Part shown: piece after piece, positions 51,013 to 60,140 of the stretch
How positions within the stretch are numbered: position 1 is the first letter of the stretch
How the letters are laid out: each line of letters starts with the position of its first letter
Assembly: GCA_050248495.1 (NCBI GenBank)
Contig: JBFWSG010000011.1
Span: forward strand, 1 to 64,000
DNA: 64,000 nucleotides
Direction of reading: 5' to 3'
Source of the DNA: DASYDU01 sp050248495
Lineage (GTDB): Bacteria; Planctomycetota; Planctomycetia; Pirellulales; Lacipirellulaceae
Program-made: the position numbers and the translations under genes
Notes under the pieces: generated by a model
Told to the model about the DNA's origin: nothing
Database searches by the model: none
The model's input: the letters and a program-made list of their open reading frames with translations, nothing else

Positions 51013-51248
51013 GTTGAACTGCGTCGCAATTGTTGTCGAACTTCCGCAAAGGCGTCGGCGACGCTGGCTACACGACCGGCTTCAATGTCGGCATGGCTTT
51101 TGCGGATGTCGGCGATGGTTGCCTCCATCTCGCGCCGTTCGGCCTCCCAGAGGCCCGCTAATTCGACGAGCGACGTGACTGCGCCAATGCGTACTCGCTC
51201 ATCGGCGAATCGCTGAAAATCGCGCAGGTCATCGAGCGAGATTGACAT
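51009..51248 (-). CDS. Probable antitoxin of a decayed RelE/ParE module
   Basis: 79 residues, mostly helical and charged (SLDDLRDFQRFADERVRIGAVTSLVELAGLWEAERREMEATIADIRKSHADIEAGRVASVADAFAEVRQQL). The middle region with ESLDEL-like spacing and the C-terminal AFAEVRxxL resemble small antitoxins that pair with ParE. It overlaps the toxin remnant by 4 bases. It appears intact although its partner is inactivated, and could still repress its own promoter or neutralise related toxins. Confidence 0.6.
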   Translation of the reverse strand: MSISLDDLRDFQRFADERVRIGAVTSLVELAGLWEAERREMEATIADIRKSHADIEAGRVASVADAFAEVRQQLRRSST

Positions 51249-51302
51249 ACCTAACTCCTTTCGCCAATTCTAACACGCCAACCGAGAACGGGCCAATTGC
51301 GT

Positions 51303-53432
51303 TTACCGCAGCAATCGCAACCCGTTGGCGATCACCAGGAGCGACGCGCCCATGTCGGCGGCGATGGCGCCCCACAGGGAGGAGATGCCGGCAAAGGTGA
51401 GGATTACAAAGGCCAGCTTTACGGCGAGCGAGAAGAGGATGTTTTGCCGCACCACGCCGAGCACGCGGCGCGAGTGGCGAATCAGCCAGGGAAGTTTTGA
51501 CAAATCGTCCGACATCAAGGCGATGTCGGCGGTTTCGATCGCCGCGTCGGTGCCGGCGGCGCCCATTGCGATGCCCACGCTCGCGCGGGCCAGGGCAGGG
51601 GCGTCGTTCACGCCGTCGCCGATCATGCCCACCTGGCTGTATTTGGCCACGAGCGATTCGATGGCGGCGACCTTGTCTTCGGGGAGCAGCTCAGCCCGCA
51701 CTTCGTCGACACCGGCCTTGGCGGCGATCGCGTCGGCCGTGGGACGATTGTCGCCGGTAAGCATGATCAGGTGCTCGATGCCGGCGCTGCGGAGCTCGGC
51801 GAGCGCGGCCGCGGCGGCGGGGCGGACTTCGTCGGCCAGCGACACCAGGCCGCAAACATGATTCGAGTTGCCGAACACGACGACCGACTGGCCGCGGCCG
51901 GACATCGCTTCGAGCTGGTCGTGAATTTCCGGCGTTTCCTGGCCGCGCTCTTCAAGATAGCGGTGCGAGCCGAGCCAGAATTCGCGTCCGTTAAATGTGG
52001 CGCGGGCGCCTTTGCCTTGGAGGACTTGGAAGTCGTCGGCGGGGGCGGGGATGAAGTGATGCGTTTCGGCGTATTCGAGCACAGCGCGGGCGATCGGGTG
52101 TTCGGAGTGCTGCTCCATCGCGGCGGCTCGTTCGATCAACTCGCGTTCGTCGTGGCCACTCAAGGGGACGACCTCGACGACGCGCGGGCGGCCTGCAGTG
52201 AGCGTTCCGGTCTTGTCAAAGGCGATGGCTCGCAGGTGGGCGGGCGCCTCTAGGAACGCGCCGCCCTTCACCAGCACACCTTGTCGGGCCGCGGCGGCGA
52301 TGCCGGCCACGATGCTCACGGGCGTCGAAATTACGAGCGCACAGGGGCAGGCGATCACCAAGAGCACAAGCGACCGATAGAACCAGTCGGCCCAGACCCC
52401 GCCGAACGCCAGCGGCGGCACCAGGAATATCAACAGCGCCAGCACCATCACCGTCGGCGTGTAGAAGCGGGCGAATCTTTCGACCCACTGTTCCGACGGG
52501 CCGCGGCGCGACTGGGCATCGCCGACCATGCGGATGATGCGGGCCAGCGTGGTGTCGCTGGCAGCGCGGGTTGTTTCGATGCGGAGCGCGCCGTCGCCGT
52601 TGATCGTACCGGCGAAGACTTCGTCCCCCTTCGACTTGGGCACCGGCTGGCTCTCACCGGTGATGGGTGCCTGATTGACGTCGCTCGTGCCATCGAGCAC
52701 ACGACCGTCGAGGGCAATCTTCTCGCCCGGCTTCACCAGAATCGTCGCGCCGATTGTTACGTCTTGCGGCGACACTTGCTGCGCGGAACCGTCGGCACCC
52801 ACTAACCAAGCCGCGGGCGGCGCGAGGTCCATCAGCGCGGCGATCGCGCGGCGGGCCCGGCCGACACTCCACGATTCCAACAGCAGCGACACGGAAAACA
52901 GGAACGCGACGGCGGCCGCTTCGAAATACTCGCCGATGGCTACGGCGCCGATCACCGCGACCATCATCAACAAGTTCATGTCGGGCTGAAGCCGGCGGAT
53001 TGCCCCCCAGGCCTTGGGCAGTACGAGCCAGACGCCGGCGACGATCGCTACGCCGAACAAGACATCGGCGAGCACCTTGCTGGCGACAATATGCTGGGCG
53101 AGCATCGCCGAGCCGAGCGCTGAGCCGCTAGCGGCGGTGAGGACCAGCCGCCCACGTTGTTGCCAGAACGTGGGCGGCGGTTCGACGGTGGGCAAGCTGC
53201 CGTCGACGGGCGTCGCGCCGAGGCCGGCGCGTTTCACCGCAGCGACAATCGCGCTGGCGGAGATGCCATCCGCCGCGGCGCTGACGATCATCCGCCCGTT
53301 GAGCACGTCAAACGCCAGCCGGTCCTCGCCGCCCACGACGGGGCCGACCTCCCGCTTCAGCACGGCCACTTCTTCGGCGCAATCGAGGCCGGTGATGCGA
53401 AAGGTTTGCGACGGGGCGATGGACATGCTCAA
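51303..53432 (-). CDS. Heavy-metal P1B-type ATPase (ZntA/CadA-like)
   Basis: A 709-residue cation pump. An N-terminal HMA domain (FRITGLDCAEEVAVLKREV) keeps one Cys and two Glu, as in zinc/cadmium-type domains. The membrane CPC motif CPCALVISTPVSIVAGIAAAARQGVLVKGGAFLEA, phosphorylation site DKTGTLT, actuator TGES and hinge MIGDGVNDAPALARASVGIAMG are all present. CPCALVIS with the C-terminal region fits Zn/Cd/Pb export rather than Cu. It is at the start of a region with RND, ZIP and His-rich genes, consistent with divalent metal homeostasis. Confidence 0.93.
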   Translation of the reverse strand: MSMSIAPSQTFRITGLDCAEEVAVLKREVGPVVGGEDRLAFDVLNGRMIVSAAADGISASAIVAAVKRAGLGATPVDGSLPTVEPPPTFWQQRGRLVLTAASGSALGSAMLAQHIVASKVLADVLFGVAIVAGVWLVLPKAWGAIRRLQPDMNLLMMVAVIGAVAIGEYFEAAAVAFLFSVSLLLESWSVGRARRAIAALMDLAPPAAWLVGADGSAQQVSPQDVTIGATILVKPGEKIALDGRVLDGTSDVNQAPITGESQPVPKSKGDEVFAGTINGDGALRIETTRAASDTTLARIIRMVGDAQSRRGPSEQWVERFARFYTPTVMVLALLIFLVPPLAFGGVWADWFYRSLVLLVIACPCALVISTPVSIVAGIAAAARQGVLVKGGAFLEAPAHLRAIAFDKTGTLTAGRPRVVEVVPLSGHDERELIERAAAMEQHSEHPIARAVLEYAETHHFIPAPADDFQVLQGKGARATFNGREFWLGSHRYLEERGQETPEIHDQLEAMSGRGQSVVVFGNSNHVCGLVSLADEVRPAAAAALAELRSAGIEHLIMLTGDNRPTADAIAAKAGVDEVRAELLPEDKVAAIESLVAKYSQVGMIGDGVNDAPALARASVGIAMGAAGTDAAIETADIALMSDDLSKLPWLIRHSRRVLGVVRQNILFSLAVKLAFVILTFAGISSLWGAIAADMGASLLVIANGLRLLR

Positions 53433-53448
53433 AGGGACTTTCTAGCGA

Positions 53449-54069
53449 CTACTTCGCTTCCTCCGCAGGGGCAGCGGCGCCCGTCTCGTCGGCGTGCGCG
53501 GCGTGTTCCTCCGCGGTCTCGCCTTCGTGGTCGTGGGCGGCTTCGCCCGCGGCATGTTCGTGCTCGTCATGATCGCCGTGCTCGTGGGCATGATCATGGT
53601 CGTGATCGTGATGATGCTCAACCATGCCGCGGTGAGGTTCGCCGTTGATGTCGACTGCGAACACGGCGGCGGCGCCTTCGTTGTCGAGCTCCGTGATCAG
53701 CTCGGCTTCGGACGACACGAACCGCGACGAAAAGTTCTCCGGTTCGCCTTCGACGGGCGAGGCGGCCAGCTTGAACTGCTTGGCGAGACCTTCGCGGGTA
53801 ATATTGATGACCGCTTCCTTGGCGTCGACGGGGACGTTCTCGGCGGCCGCACCGTCGAGGATGAACACCGTCACGGTGCCGGCGGCATCGTCGTGGATCA
53901 GCTCGCCATGGTATTCGCCGAGCTCGAGTATATCGCCGCCATGCGGACCGCTGGCGTGCTCGTGGGAATGTTCATGATCGTGCCCGGCTTCCGCGACGGG
54001 CGCATTGGGAGCCGAAGAGTTGCAGCCCGCGAGGGCCAGGATCAACAGGAATGGGGTCAGGCGAATCAT
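53449..54069 (-). CDS. His-rich lipoprotein, metal locus
   Basis: 206 residues with a lipobox (LILALAGCNSS, lipid on Cys16). The mature protein has two His/Asp clusters: AEAGHDHEHSHEHASGPHGGD near the N-terminus and HRGMVEHHHDHDHDHAHEHGDHDEHEHAAGEAAHDHEGE near the C-terminus, with a globular beta-rich centre (VTVFILDGAAAENVPVDAKEAVINITREGLAKQFKLAASPV) between. It probably sequesters zinc or cobalt in the periplasm. It precedes the ATPase on the same strand, 16 bases away, and may hand metal to it. Confidence 0.75.
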   Translation of the reverse strand: MIRLTPFLLILALAGCNSSAPNAPVAEAGHDHEHSHEHASGPHGGDILELGEYHGELIHDDAAGTVTVFILDGAAAENVPVDAKEAVINITREGLAKQFKLAASPVEGEPENFSSRFVSSEAELITELDNEGAAAVFAVDINGEPHRGMVEHHHDHDHDHAHEHGDHDEHEHAAGEAAHDHEGETAEEHAAHADETGAAAPAEEAK

Positions 54070-54149
54070 GGTAAAATCTCCTCTATTCTAGGATTGAAAA
54101 TCGAACGCTACGCACAAAACTGCTGCAAACGCCGTGGTTTTCTCGGCCA

Positions 54150-57100
54150 CTACAACTCCTCGCTTTCGTCCGAAAGCGGAATTCGCCGTTCCTTGGATTC
54201 GACGACGCGGCGAGCCGAGCCGAGGCCGAAGGTCCAGAATAATGCCGGGTGGACGAAGAAGTCGAGCAGCGTCGAGCTGATCAGGCCGCCGACGATCACG
54301 GTCGCCACCGGATACAAGATCTCTTTGCCGGGCTCGCCGGCCGAAAGCGTGAGCGGCACGAGGGCAATGCCCGCGGTGAGCGCGGTCATCAACACCGGCG
54401 CGAGCCGCTCCAAGCCGCCGCGGACGATCATTTCCTTAGTCCAACCTTCGCCTTCAAATTTGACGAGATGGAGGTAATGGTTCAAGAGCAAGATGCCGTT
54501 GCGCGAGGCCACGCCCACCAGGGCAATGAAGCCGACCATGGCGGCTACGGTGAGCGTCTGGTTCGTGAGCACCAGGGCCGCGACCGCGCCGATGAACGCC
54601 ATCGGTAGCGCCGCCATCACTTGCAGCGCCAGGTTCACCGAGTGGAACATCTTGAAGAGCACCAGGAAGATGCCGACCAGCGAGGCCACGAACAGAACGG
54701 CAATCGTCCGCGAGGCGGACTGCTGGCTTTCGAACTGACCGCTGTACTGGACGAAATAGCCCTCCGGCAATTTGGCTTCGATGGGCGCGATGCGGGCGCG
54801 GATGTCGTTTACGACGTCAACCAGGCCCCGGCCGGTGACGTTGCATTGGATCGTGATCCGCCGCCGGACTTGCTCACGGTTGATCGTGTTGGGACCGCCG
54901 GCCTGGTAGATGCGGGCGACGTCTTCCAGCTTCACCGTGCCGCCCGAGGGCAGATCGATCACCAGGCGATTGAGTGCTTCGAGGTCCTCGCGGTAGTTTT
55001 CGTCGAGCTTCACCAGGAGGTCGAATGTCCGCTGGCCGTCGAGCACTTCTGAAACGACGTCGCCTTGCATGGCGGTTTCGATCAATTCGTTGACGTCGAT
55101 CCGCCGCAGGCCGAATTGCTGCAGCTTAGCGCCGTCGATCTCGATTCGCAGCTGCGGGATGTTGACTTGCTGTTCGACCTGCAGGTCGCGGACACCAGGC
55201 ACCGTGGCGATCGCGGCCTTCATCTTGTCGGCTTCACGTCGCAGCACGTCGAGGTCGTCGCCGAAGAGCTTGATCGCCACCTGGGCTTTGACGCCCGAGA
55301 GCATGTGCGAAATCAGATGGGCCAGCGGCTGCTCGACTGCGGTGACGATCCCCGGAACGTCGGCGAGCGCTTCGCTGATCTCGACGATCACTTCTTCGCG
55401 CGAGCGCGTGGTATGCGGGTCGACCAGGGCGATGATTTCCGAAACGTTGACGCCTTCGGCATGCTCGTCCAACTCCGCCCGGCCCGTCTTGCGGACGAAG
55501 GTCTTGAGATCTTTGACATTTTCGAGCCGCTCTTCGACCCGCTGGGCCACTTCGTTCGACTTGGCGAGGGAGGTGCCCGGCGGCAGGAGTACGTTGATCT
55601 GAACCGCCCCTTCGTTGAAAGGCGGCAAGAAGTCGCGATCGAGCCGCAACATTGCCAGCATGGCCACCGCCACGAGCGCGAGTGTGACCAGCAGATTGAG
55701 CTGCGGAAGCGCCAGACTGAAACGAATCACGCGCTCGGCAATGGCCTTGAGCATGCGGAGCACGAGGCCATCTTCTTCGTGTTCTGTCAGCTTGGCGTAA
55801 CCGAGCAACCAATACGAAAGGACGGGCGTCACGGTGAGCGAGACGAACAGCGACGCCAGGATCGAGACGATGTACGCAACCGCCAGCGGCGTGAACAGTC
55901 GCCCTTCCATGCCGGAAAGGGCGAACAGCGGTATGAACACGAGGACCACGATCGCCGTGCTGTAGACGATCGAGTTGCGCACCTCTGTGCTGGCTTGATA
56001 CACGACCTGGAGCGGCGGCTTGGGGTGCTGGCTGTGGCGGTTCTCGCGAAGCCGGCGGAAGATGTTTTCCACGTCGACGATCGCGTCATCCACCAGCTCA
56101 CCGATCGCCACCGCCAGCCCGCCCAGCGTCATCGTGTTGATCGACATGCCGAAGAAGTGAAAGATGACGGCGGTGGTCACGATCGAGAGCGGGATGGCCG
56201 TAAGCGTAATGAACGTCGTGCGCAGGTTCATCAGAAAAACGAACAGCACGATCACCACGAGGATGCCGCCGTCGCGGAGCGCTTCGGCAACATTTTCCAT
56301 CGCCAGGTCGATAAAATCGCGCTGCTGGTAGAGGTCCGAGAAGATCTGCACATCCGGCGGGAGCGAAGGGCGCATCTCTTCGAGTGCGTCGGCAACGTGC
56401 TGCGTCACCTGGCGGGTGTCGCCGTTGGGCTGTTTCTGGATCGTCAGCACGACGCCAGGGCCGCCGACGAATTTGCCGTCCTTGTCGCGGGCGAACGCGC
56501 TGCTGTCGCCGCGCTTGACCTGCCCCGCTTCGACCACGCGAGCCACCTGCGAGAGCAAAATCGATTGATCGCCGCGGACTTTGACCACGATGTTCTGGAT
56601 GTCGTCGAGCGAGCGGACGCGGCCCAACGCGCGGACCAGGTATTCATTCGGACCTTGCTCGTCGAGATAGCCACCGGCCGAATTCTGGTTGCTTTCGCGG
56701 AGGGCGTCTTTGACTTCACGGAGCGTGACGCCGAAGCGCTGCAGGCTGTGGGGATCGACCAGCACCTGAAACTGCTTGCGCTCGCCGCCCATCACGATCA
56801 CCTGCGATACGCCGGGAATCGTGAGCAGCCGCTGCCGCACGGTCCAATCGGCGAGCGTGCGCAGCTCCATCGGCGAAGTCGCGCCGCTGTCGCTCACCAG
56901 GCCGACGATCATGATCTGGCCCATGATCGAGGAGATGGGCGCGAGCTGCGGCGTGACGCCCGCGGGCAGCCGACCGCCGACAAGGGCCAACCGCTCGGCG
57001 ACGACCTGGCGATCGTTATAGATGTCGGTGCCCCAGCCGAATTCGACGTAAATCACCGACAGACCGACGCCGGACGAAGAGCGGACCGCTTCGACGCCCG

Positions 57101-57329
57101 TCGCGCCGTTGAGCACCGTTTCGAGTGGAAAGGTGATCAGGGTCTCGACTTCCTCGGGCGCCATGCCGGGCGCCTCGGTCATCACGACCACGCGCGGCCG
57201 GTCGAGGCTGGGAAACACGTCGATCGGCAACCGCGTCGCCTGCCAGCCGCCGTAGAACAGCAGAAACACCGCCAGCGCGATCACGAGCAGGCGGTTGCGG
57301 AGCGAGAAGCGTATGATGGCGTTGAGCAT
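54150..57329 (-). CDS. Heavy-metal RND efflux permease (CusA/CzcA family)
   Basis: A 1059-residue inner-membrane pump from the ATG at 57329; the upstream frame crosses a repeat. It starts MLNAIIRFSLRNRLLVIALAVFLLFYGGW, and has AIPLSIVTTAVIFHFFGMSINTMTLGGLAVAIGELVDDAIVDVENIFRRLRE (helix 4 with the D-D and E-N proton relay residues) plus a second transmembrane half. The porter-domain blocks ERLALVGGRLPAGVTPQLAPISSIMGQIMIVGL and FNEGAVQINVLLPPGTSLAKS are typical of HME-RND pumps. The helix-4 pattern differs from both CusA and CzcA, so the metal is uncertain. No outer-membrane factor is encoded nearby. Confidence 0.92.
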   Translation of the reverse strand: MLNAIIRFSLRNRLLVIALAVFLLFYGGWQATRLPIDVFPSLDRPRVVVMTEAPGMAPEEVETLITFPLETVLNGATGVEAVRSSSGVGLSVIYVEFGWGTDIYNDRQVVAERLALVGGRLPAGVTPQLAPISSIMGQIMIVGLVSDSGATSPMELRTLADWTVRQRLLTIPGVSQVIVMGGERKQFQVLVDPHSLQRFGVTLREVKDALRESNQNSAGGYLDEQGPNEYLVRALGRVRSLDDIQNIVVKVRGDQSILLSQVARVVEAGQVKRGDSSAFARDKDGKFVGGPGVVLTIQKQPNGDTRQVTQHVADALEEMRPSLPPDVQIFSDLYQQRDFIDLAMENVAEALRDGGILVVIVLFVFLMNLRTTFITLTAIPLSIVTTAVIFHFFGMSINTMTLGGLAVAIGELVDDAIVDVENIFRRLRENRHSQHPKPPLQVVYQASTEVRNSIVYSTAIVVLVFIPLFALSGMEGRLFTPLAVAYIVSILASLFVSLTVTPVLSYWLLGYAKLTEHEEDGLVLRMLKAIAERVIRFSLALPQLNLLVTLALVAVAMLAMLRLDRDFLPPFNEGAVQINVLLPPGTSLAKSNEVAQRVEERLENVKDLKTFVRKTGRAELDEHAEGVNVSEIIALVDPHTTRSREEVIVEISEALADVPGIVTAVEQPLAHLISHMLSGVKAQVAIKLFGDDLDVLRREADKMKAAIATVPGVRDLQVEQQVNIPQLRIEIDGAKLQQFGLRRIDVNELIETAMQGDVVSEVLDGQRTFDLLVKLDENYREDLEALNRLVIDLPSGGTVKLEDVARIYQAGGPNTINREQVRRRITIQCNVTGRGLVDVVNDIRARIAPIEAKLPEGYFVQYSGQFESQQSASRTIAVLFVASLVGIFLVLFKMFHSVNLALQVMAALPMAFIGAVAALVLTNQTLTVAAMVGFIALVGVASRNGILLLNHYLHLVKFEGEGWTKEMIVRGGLERLAPVLMTALTAGIALVPLTLSAGEPGKEILYPVATVIVGGLISSTLLDFFVHPALFWTFGLGSARRVVESKERRIPLSDESEEL

Positions 57330-57340
57330 GTTGTAAATAA

Positions 57341-57410
57341 ATGACGAATGACGAATGGCCAATGACGAATGGCTTTCAATTCGTCATTCGTCATTAGTCA
57401 TTCGTCATTT
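57341..57410. repeat. ATTCGTC heptad inverted repeat
   Basis: GACGAAT-type heptads on the left (57341-57371) and ATTCGTC-type heptads on the right (57378-57410) form a near-perfect inverted pair between the pump and adaptor genes. Confidence 0.8.
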
Positions 57411-57416
57411 ACCCCG

Positions 57417-58835
57417 TTAGTGGTTGTGTCCCGCGTGGGGGTCGATGCCGCCGCCGGATTTGTTTTTGAGCGCCAGGTGAATTTGGTACGCGCCGGTACC
57501 GGCCACTACGTCGCCGGGGAACAGCGTGCCGTCGTTGGCGATGACCACCGATTGACGATCGCGGTACTCGACATGGACCGGTACGCGCTCGAACAGCTTG
57601 CCGTTCTGGCGGTAGACGTACATCTCGGCCCCCTCTTCGACGACTGCGTCGACAGGCAGCACGATGCGACCCGTCCACTGTTCGACCGGGATGCTCAATT
57701 CGAGTCGCTGGCCCGGTTTGTAGCGCCATTCGAGGAAGCGATGGCCGTTGGGACCCTTTTGATCGAGCACGATGTTGTTGGGCAGCTTCAGGTAGAAACG
57801 GAAAGCACGCGTGTCGGGGTCGATCTTGTCGGCCAGGTAGAGCAGCTTGAGGCCGTCGATCTTGTCCTTCGCGCCCTTGCCACCCACGAGCGTGGCCGAT
57901 ACTTTCCAGCCTGCGCGTACGGCCTCGCGGAGCGGGGCGGCGTCGTCTTCGAACGCGCGGCCTTCGACCAGTAGCTCGCAGTGGTCCGCCAGCACACACA
58001 GCTCGCGGCCGGCCTCGACCTGTTCGCCCGGCGAGACGGCAATCGTTTGGACGTGGAACAAATGGTCCGGCCCGCAGCGGCCCCCTTCGTGTTCGTGCTC
58101 CGGAGCGTGAATCGTCAAATTCTTGAGCAGTTTGTGGGTCTGGCGGATATCCGCGACTTGTTCTTCGCTTAAGCCGTGGAGCAAGAGCGCCTGCTCACCG
58201 GCGAGAATGGCGGCGTCGAGCTTTTGTTTCTCGTATTGCTGTTCCACGACGCGTTTGCCGGCGATCACGCCTTCGCCGAGCGCCTTGAGCCGGTCGATCT
58301 CCCGATTCACGACGTCAAGACTTTCGACGTTGAGCAGATAATCGCGCTGCGCGGTGACCACATCTTCGTGTGTGAGACGGATGCGGAACATGGAGAGCCC
58401 CGGTTCGATGGCCTCGCCGGGCACGATCAATACGTCGGTCACCACGCCGGTGAGCGGCGACGTGACGTGGATCTGGTTGCGGCCCGGCTGCTCGACGATC
58501 ATCGCTGGCAGCGTGAGTTTGCGTTCGAAACTGGCAAGTTCGATCTTGATCGGTTGAAAGCCGATGTTCTTGAGCCCGTTGGCGCTGAGCTTGATCGAGG
58601 TCTCGTCGCCAGCGGCGTGGGCGTGCTCGTGCTCATCGTGGCCGTGATCGTCGCCGTGTTCGTCATGGGCATGCGCTTCGCCGGCGCCGTGGGTGTGTCC
58701 TCCCGCGCCTGCCGATTTGGCCGGCAACCAGCGGCTGTTCGTAGCCCAGGCTACCGCCGCGAGAGCTCCCACCGCGACCACCGCGATCAGCCAGCCGCGC
58801 AGCGAAGAGGACGCCATTGGATTTGATGTAGCCAT
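57417..58835 (-). CDS. RND periplasmic adaptor (CusB/CzcB-type)
   Basis: 472 residues from the ATG at 58835 (58856 would be a TTG). After an N-terminal helix (LRGWLIAVVAVGALAAVAW) comes a His/Asp-rich linker (GGHTHGAGEAHAHDEHGDDHGHDEHEHAHAAGDE), then the lipoyl-type and hairpin parts (NQIHVTSPLTGVVTDVLIVPGEAIEPGLSMFRI, VVTAQRDYLLNVESLDVVNREIDRLKALGEG) and the barrel end with a second Cys-free His site VDPHAGHNH at the tail. The His segments should bind the exported metal and pass it to the pump. Gene pair order adaptor-permease is standard. Confidence 0.9.
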   Translation of the reverse strand: MATSNPMASSSLRGWLIAVVAVGALAAVAWATNSRWLPAKSAGAGGHTHGAGEAHAHDEHGDDHGHDEHEHAHAAGDETSIKLSANGLKNIGFQPIKIELASFERKLTLPAMIVEQPGRNQIHVTSPLTGVVTDVLIVPGEAIEPGLSMFRIRLTHEDVVTAQRDYLLNVESLDVVNREIDRLKALGEGVIAGKRVVEQQYEKQKLDAAILAGEQALLLHGLSEEQVADIRQTHKLLKNLTIHAPEHEHEGGRCGPDHLFHVQTIAVSPGEQVEAGRELCVLADHCELLVEGRAFEDDAAPLREAVRAGWKVSATLVGGKGAKDKIDGLKLLYLADKIDPDTRAFRFYLKLPNNIVLDQKGPNGHRFLEWRYKPGQRLELSIPVEQWTGRIVLPVDAVVEEGAEMYVYRQNGKLFERVPVHVEYRDRQSVVIANDGTLFPGDVVAGTGAYQIHLALKNKSGGGIDPHAGHNH

Positions 58836-58918
58836 TGCAAAGAACCTTACAAACAAACGAGGACGATCGAGCGCAAAAGAGAATGCGCGCGGGCGAAGCG
58901 ACGGCAGGGGCCCCGCGA

Positions 58919-59338
58919 TCAGACGAGAATCACGCCGAGCGCAAGATGCAGGCGCAACGGGGGCGCGAGAGAAGAGGCCGCCGTGTCAGCTGGCCGGAAT
59001 TCGGCAGCATGCACTGCGAGCAGCGAGACAGGCGACGCAGTGCCGAGCGCCAATGGCATCGAAGCCAGGGGCGGAACGATCGTCTGCCCTGCGCTACCAG
59101 TCAGCCAATGACACGACGCGTGAACACACTCGTGCGGCGCGGGCGACGGCGAATGCTTTTCGATCCGATCGCCAGATTTCACCGGTGCATGTGATGGATG
59201 GGCGTGCTCGTGATCCGTTCGATGACAGACACAGGGTGGTGAGCTTTGCGCGGCCGCCAAGGCGCCGTGATCGCAGCACCCGAACACGCCGTGCGCGAGC
59301 ACGTGCAAAGCGGTCAGGATGAGGATCGCGGGCTTCAT
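58919..59338 (-). CDS. Cys/His-rich exported protein, metal locus
   Basis: 139 residues from the ATG at 59338, which starts the signal MKPAILILTALHVLAHGVFG; the longer frame upstream is unlikely. CCDHGALAAAQSSPPCVCHRTDHEHAHPSHAPVKSGDRIEKH gives a dense Cys/His cluster and is followed by HECVHASCHWLT, so at least nine potential ligands lie in the first 90 residues. It is immediately upstream of the adaptor gene on the same strand and probably works as a periplasmic metal chaperone or sensor. No named family is recognised. Confidence 0.65.
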   Translation of the reverse strand: MKPAILILTALHVLAHGVFGCCDHGALAAAQSSPPCVCHRTDHEHAHPSHAPVKSGDRIEKHSPSPAPHECVHASCHWLTGSAGQTIVPPLASMPLALGTASPVSLLAVHAAEFRPADTAASSLAPPLRLHLALGVILV

Positions 59339-59741
59339 GGTGAATCGATGCCGGACAGTTGGTATGCGCGACTGCGACGGCCACGAACGTGCCGTCACCG
59401 GTCAGTCTATCCCAATAAGCATTTCGCGAGCCAACGCAGTTTCAAGCGGACGTCAGAGGCTGGCTCGACACTCTTTCCCTGAGAAAAGTCGGCACAGAGG
59501 GGCCGGAAAATGCACTCGGAATCCACTCTGAAGATGACATCACAACGATCCACAATTGACTCGATTTGACTACACTGCCGCTTGCCCTGGGCCCTCAGCG
59601 GGGCACGCCAAGTGCTACAAACCATTGATATATAACGCGTTACGACGACGCCTTTAAGTCTGGCATGGTGATAGCTTCCGCTCTCTTCCGGTGTTGAAGA
59701 CTCGGGCGTTTCGCCAGACCAATCGCTTCGGGGAGACTCAG
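59339..59741. other. Divergent promoter region of the metal locus
   Basis: No gene seen. Two divergent genes begin at its ends. The stretch at 59621-59650 is AT-rich (ATTGATATATAACGCG) and could hold a promoter; no clear metal-regulator operator was recognised. Confidence 0.4.
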
Positions 59742-60128
59742 ATGAGAAGCTATTTGCTATCAATCGTCGCGCTCGTGACGCTGCTCTTGGCTGGTTCGGT
59801 TACCACGCAAGCCAGTGCCCAAGGCTTTCACTTCGGCGGAGGCGGCGTCCACATCGACGTCGGCAATCCTCATAACTACTACGGCAACTATGGCGGGTAT
59901 TACGGCGGCTGGAACGGCTCCGGCTGCGGATACGGCGGCTACCCTTCGACCACTTACTACGGTTCGACGGCTGGTTACGGCGGCTGGGGCGGCGGTCACG
60001 CCCATTGGCATGACACGACGCACCTCGATTTCCACGCCGGCGAATTCGTCCGCCATCGTAACCACGTCCACTACGTCCCCGGCCACTACGACGTTCACGA
60101 AGATGGTCACTGGGACTATCACGACTAG
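59742..60128 (+). CDS. Secreted Gly/Tyr/His-rich small protein
   Basis: 128 residues. A signal peptide (MRSYLLSIVALVTLLLAGSVTTQASA) precedes a low-complexity mature protein: Gly/Tyr-rich (GFHFGGGGVHIDVGNPHNYYGNYGGYYGGWNGS), then HAHWHDTTHLDFHAGEFVRHRNHVHYVPGHYDVHEDGHWDYHD with 12 His in 43 residues. The His spacing suggests metal binding or a surface coat; the glycine/tyrosine part is like planctomycete surface proteins. Function inferred only. Confidence 0.65.
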   Translation: MRSYLLSIVALVTLLLAGSVTTQASAQGFHFGGGGVHIDVGNPHNYYGNYGGYYGGWNGSGCGYGGYPSTTYYGSTAGYGGWGGGHAHWHDTTHLDFHAGEFVRHRNHVHYVPGHYDVHEDGHWDYHD

Positions 60129-60140
60129 CGGCGAACGCGG

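Noticed and set aside
55065..57344. A 759-residue open frame opposite the RND permease, and similar long frames at 34196-36553, 45748-47772 and 31027-32358
   Set aside because: They are antisense to clear genes, have Arg/His/Asp-biased composition typical of high-GC codon shadows and match no family.
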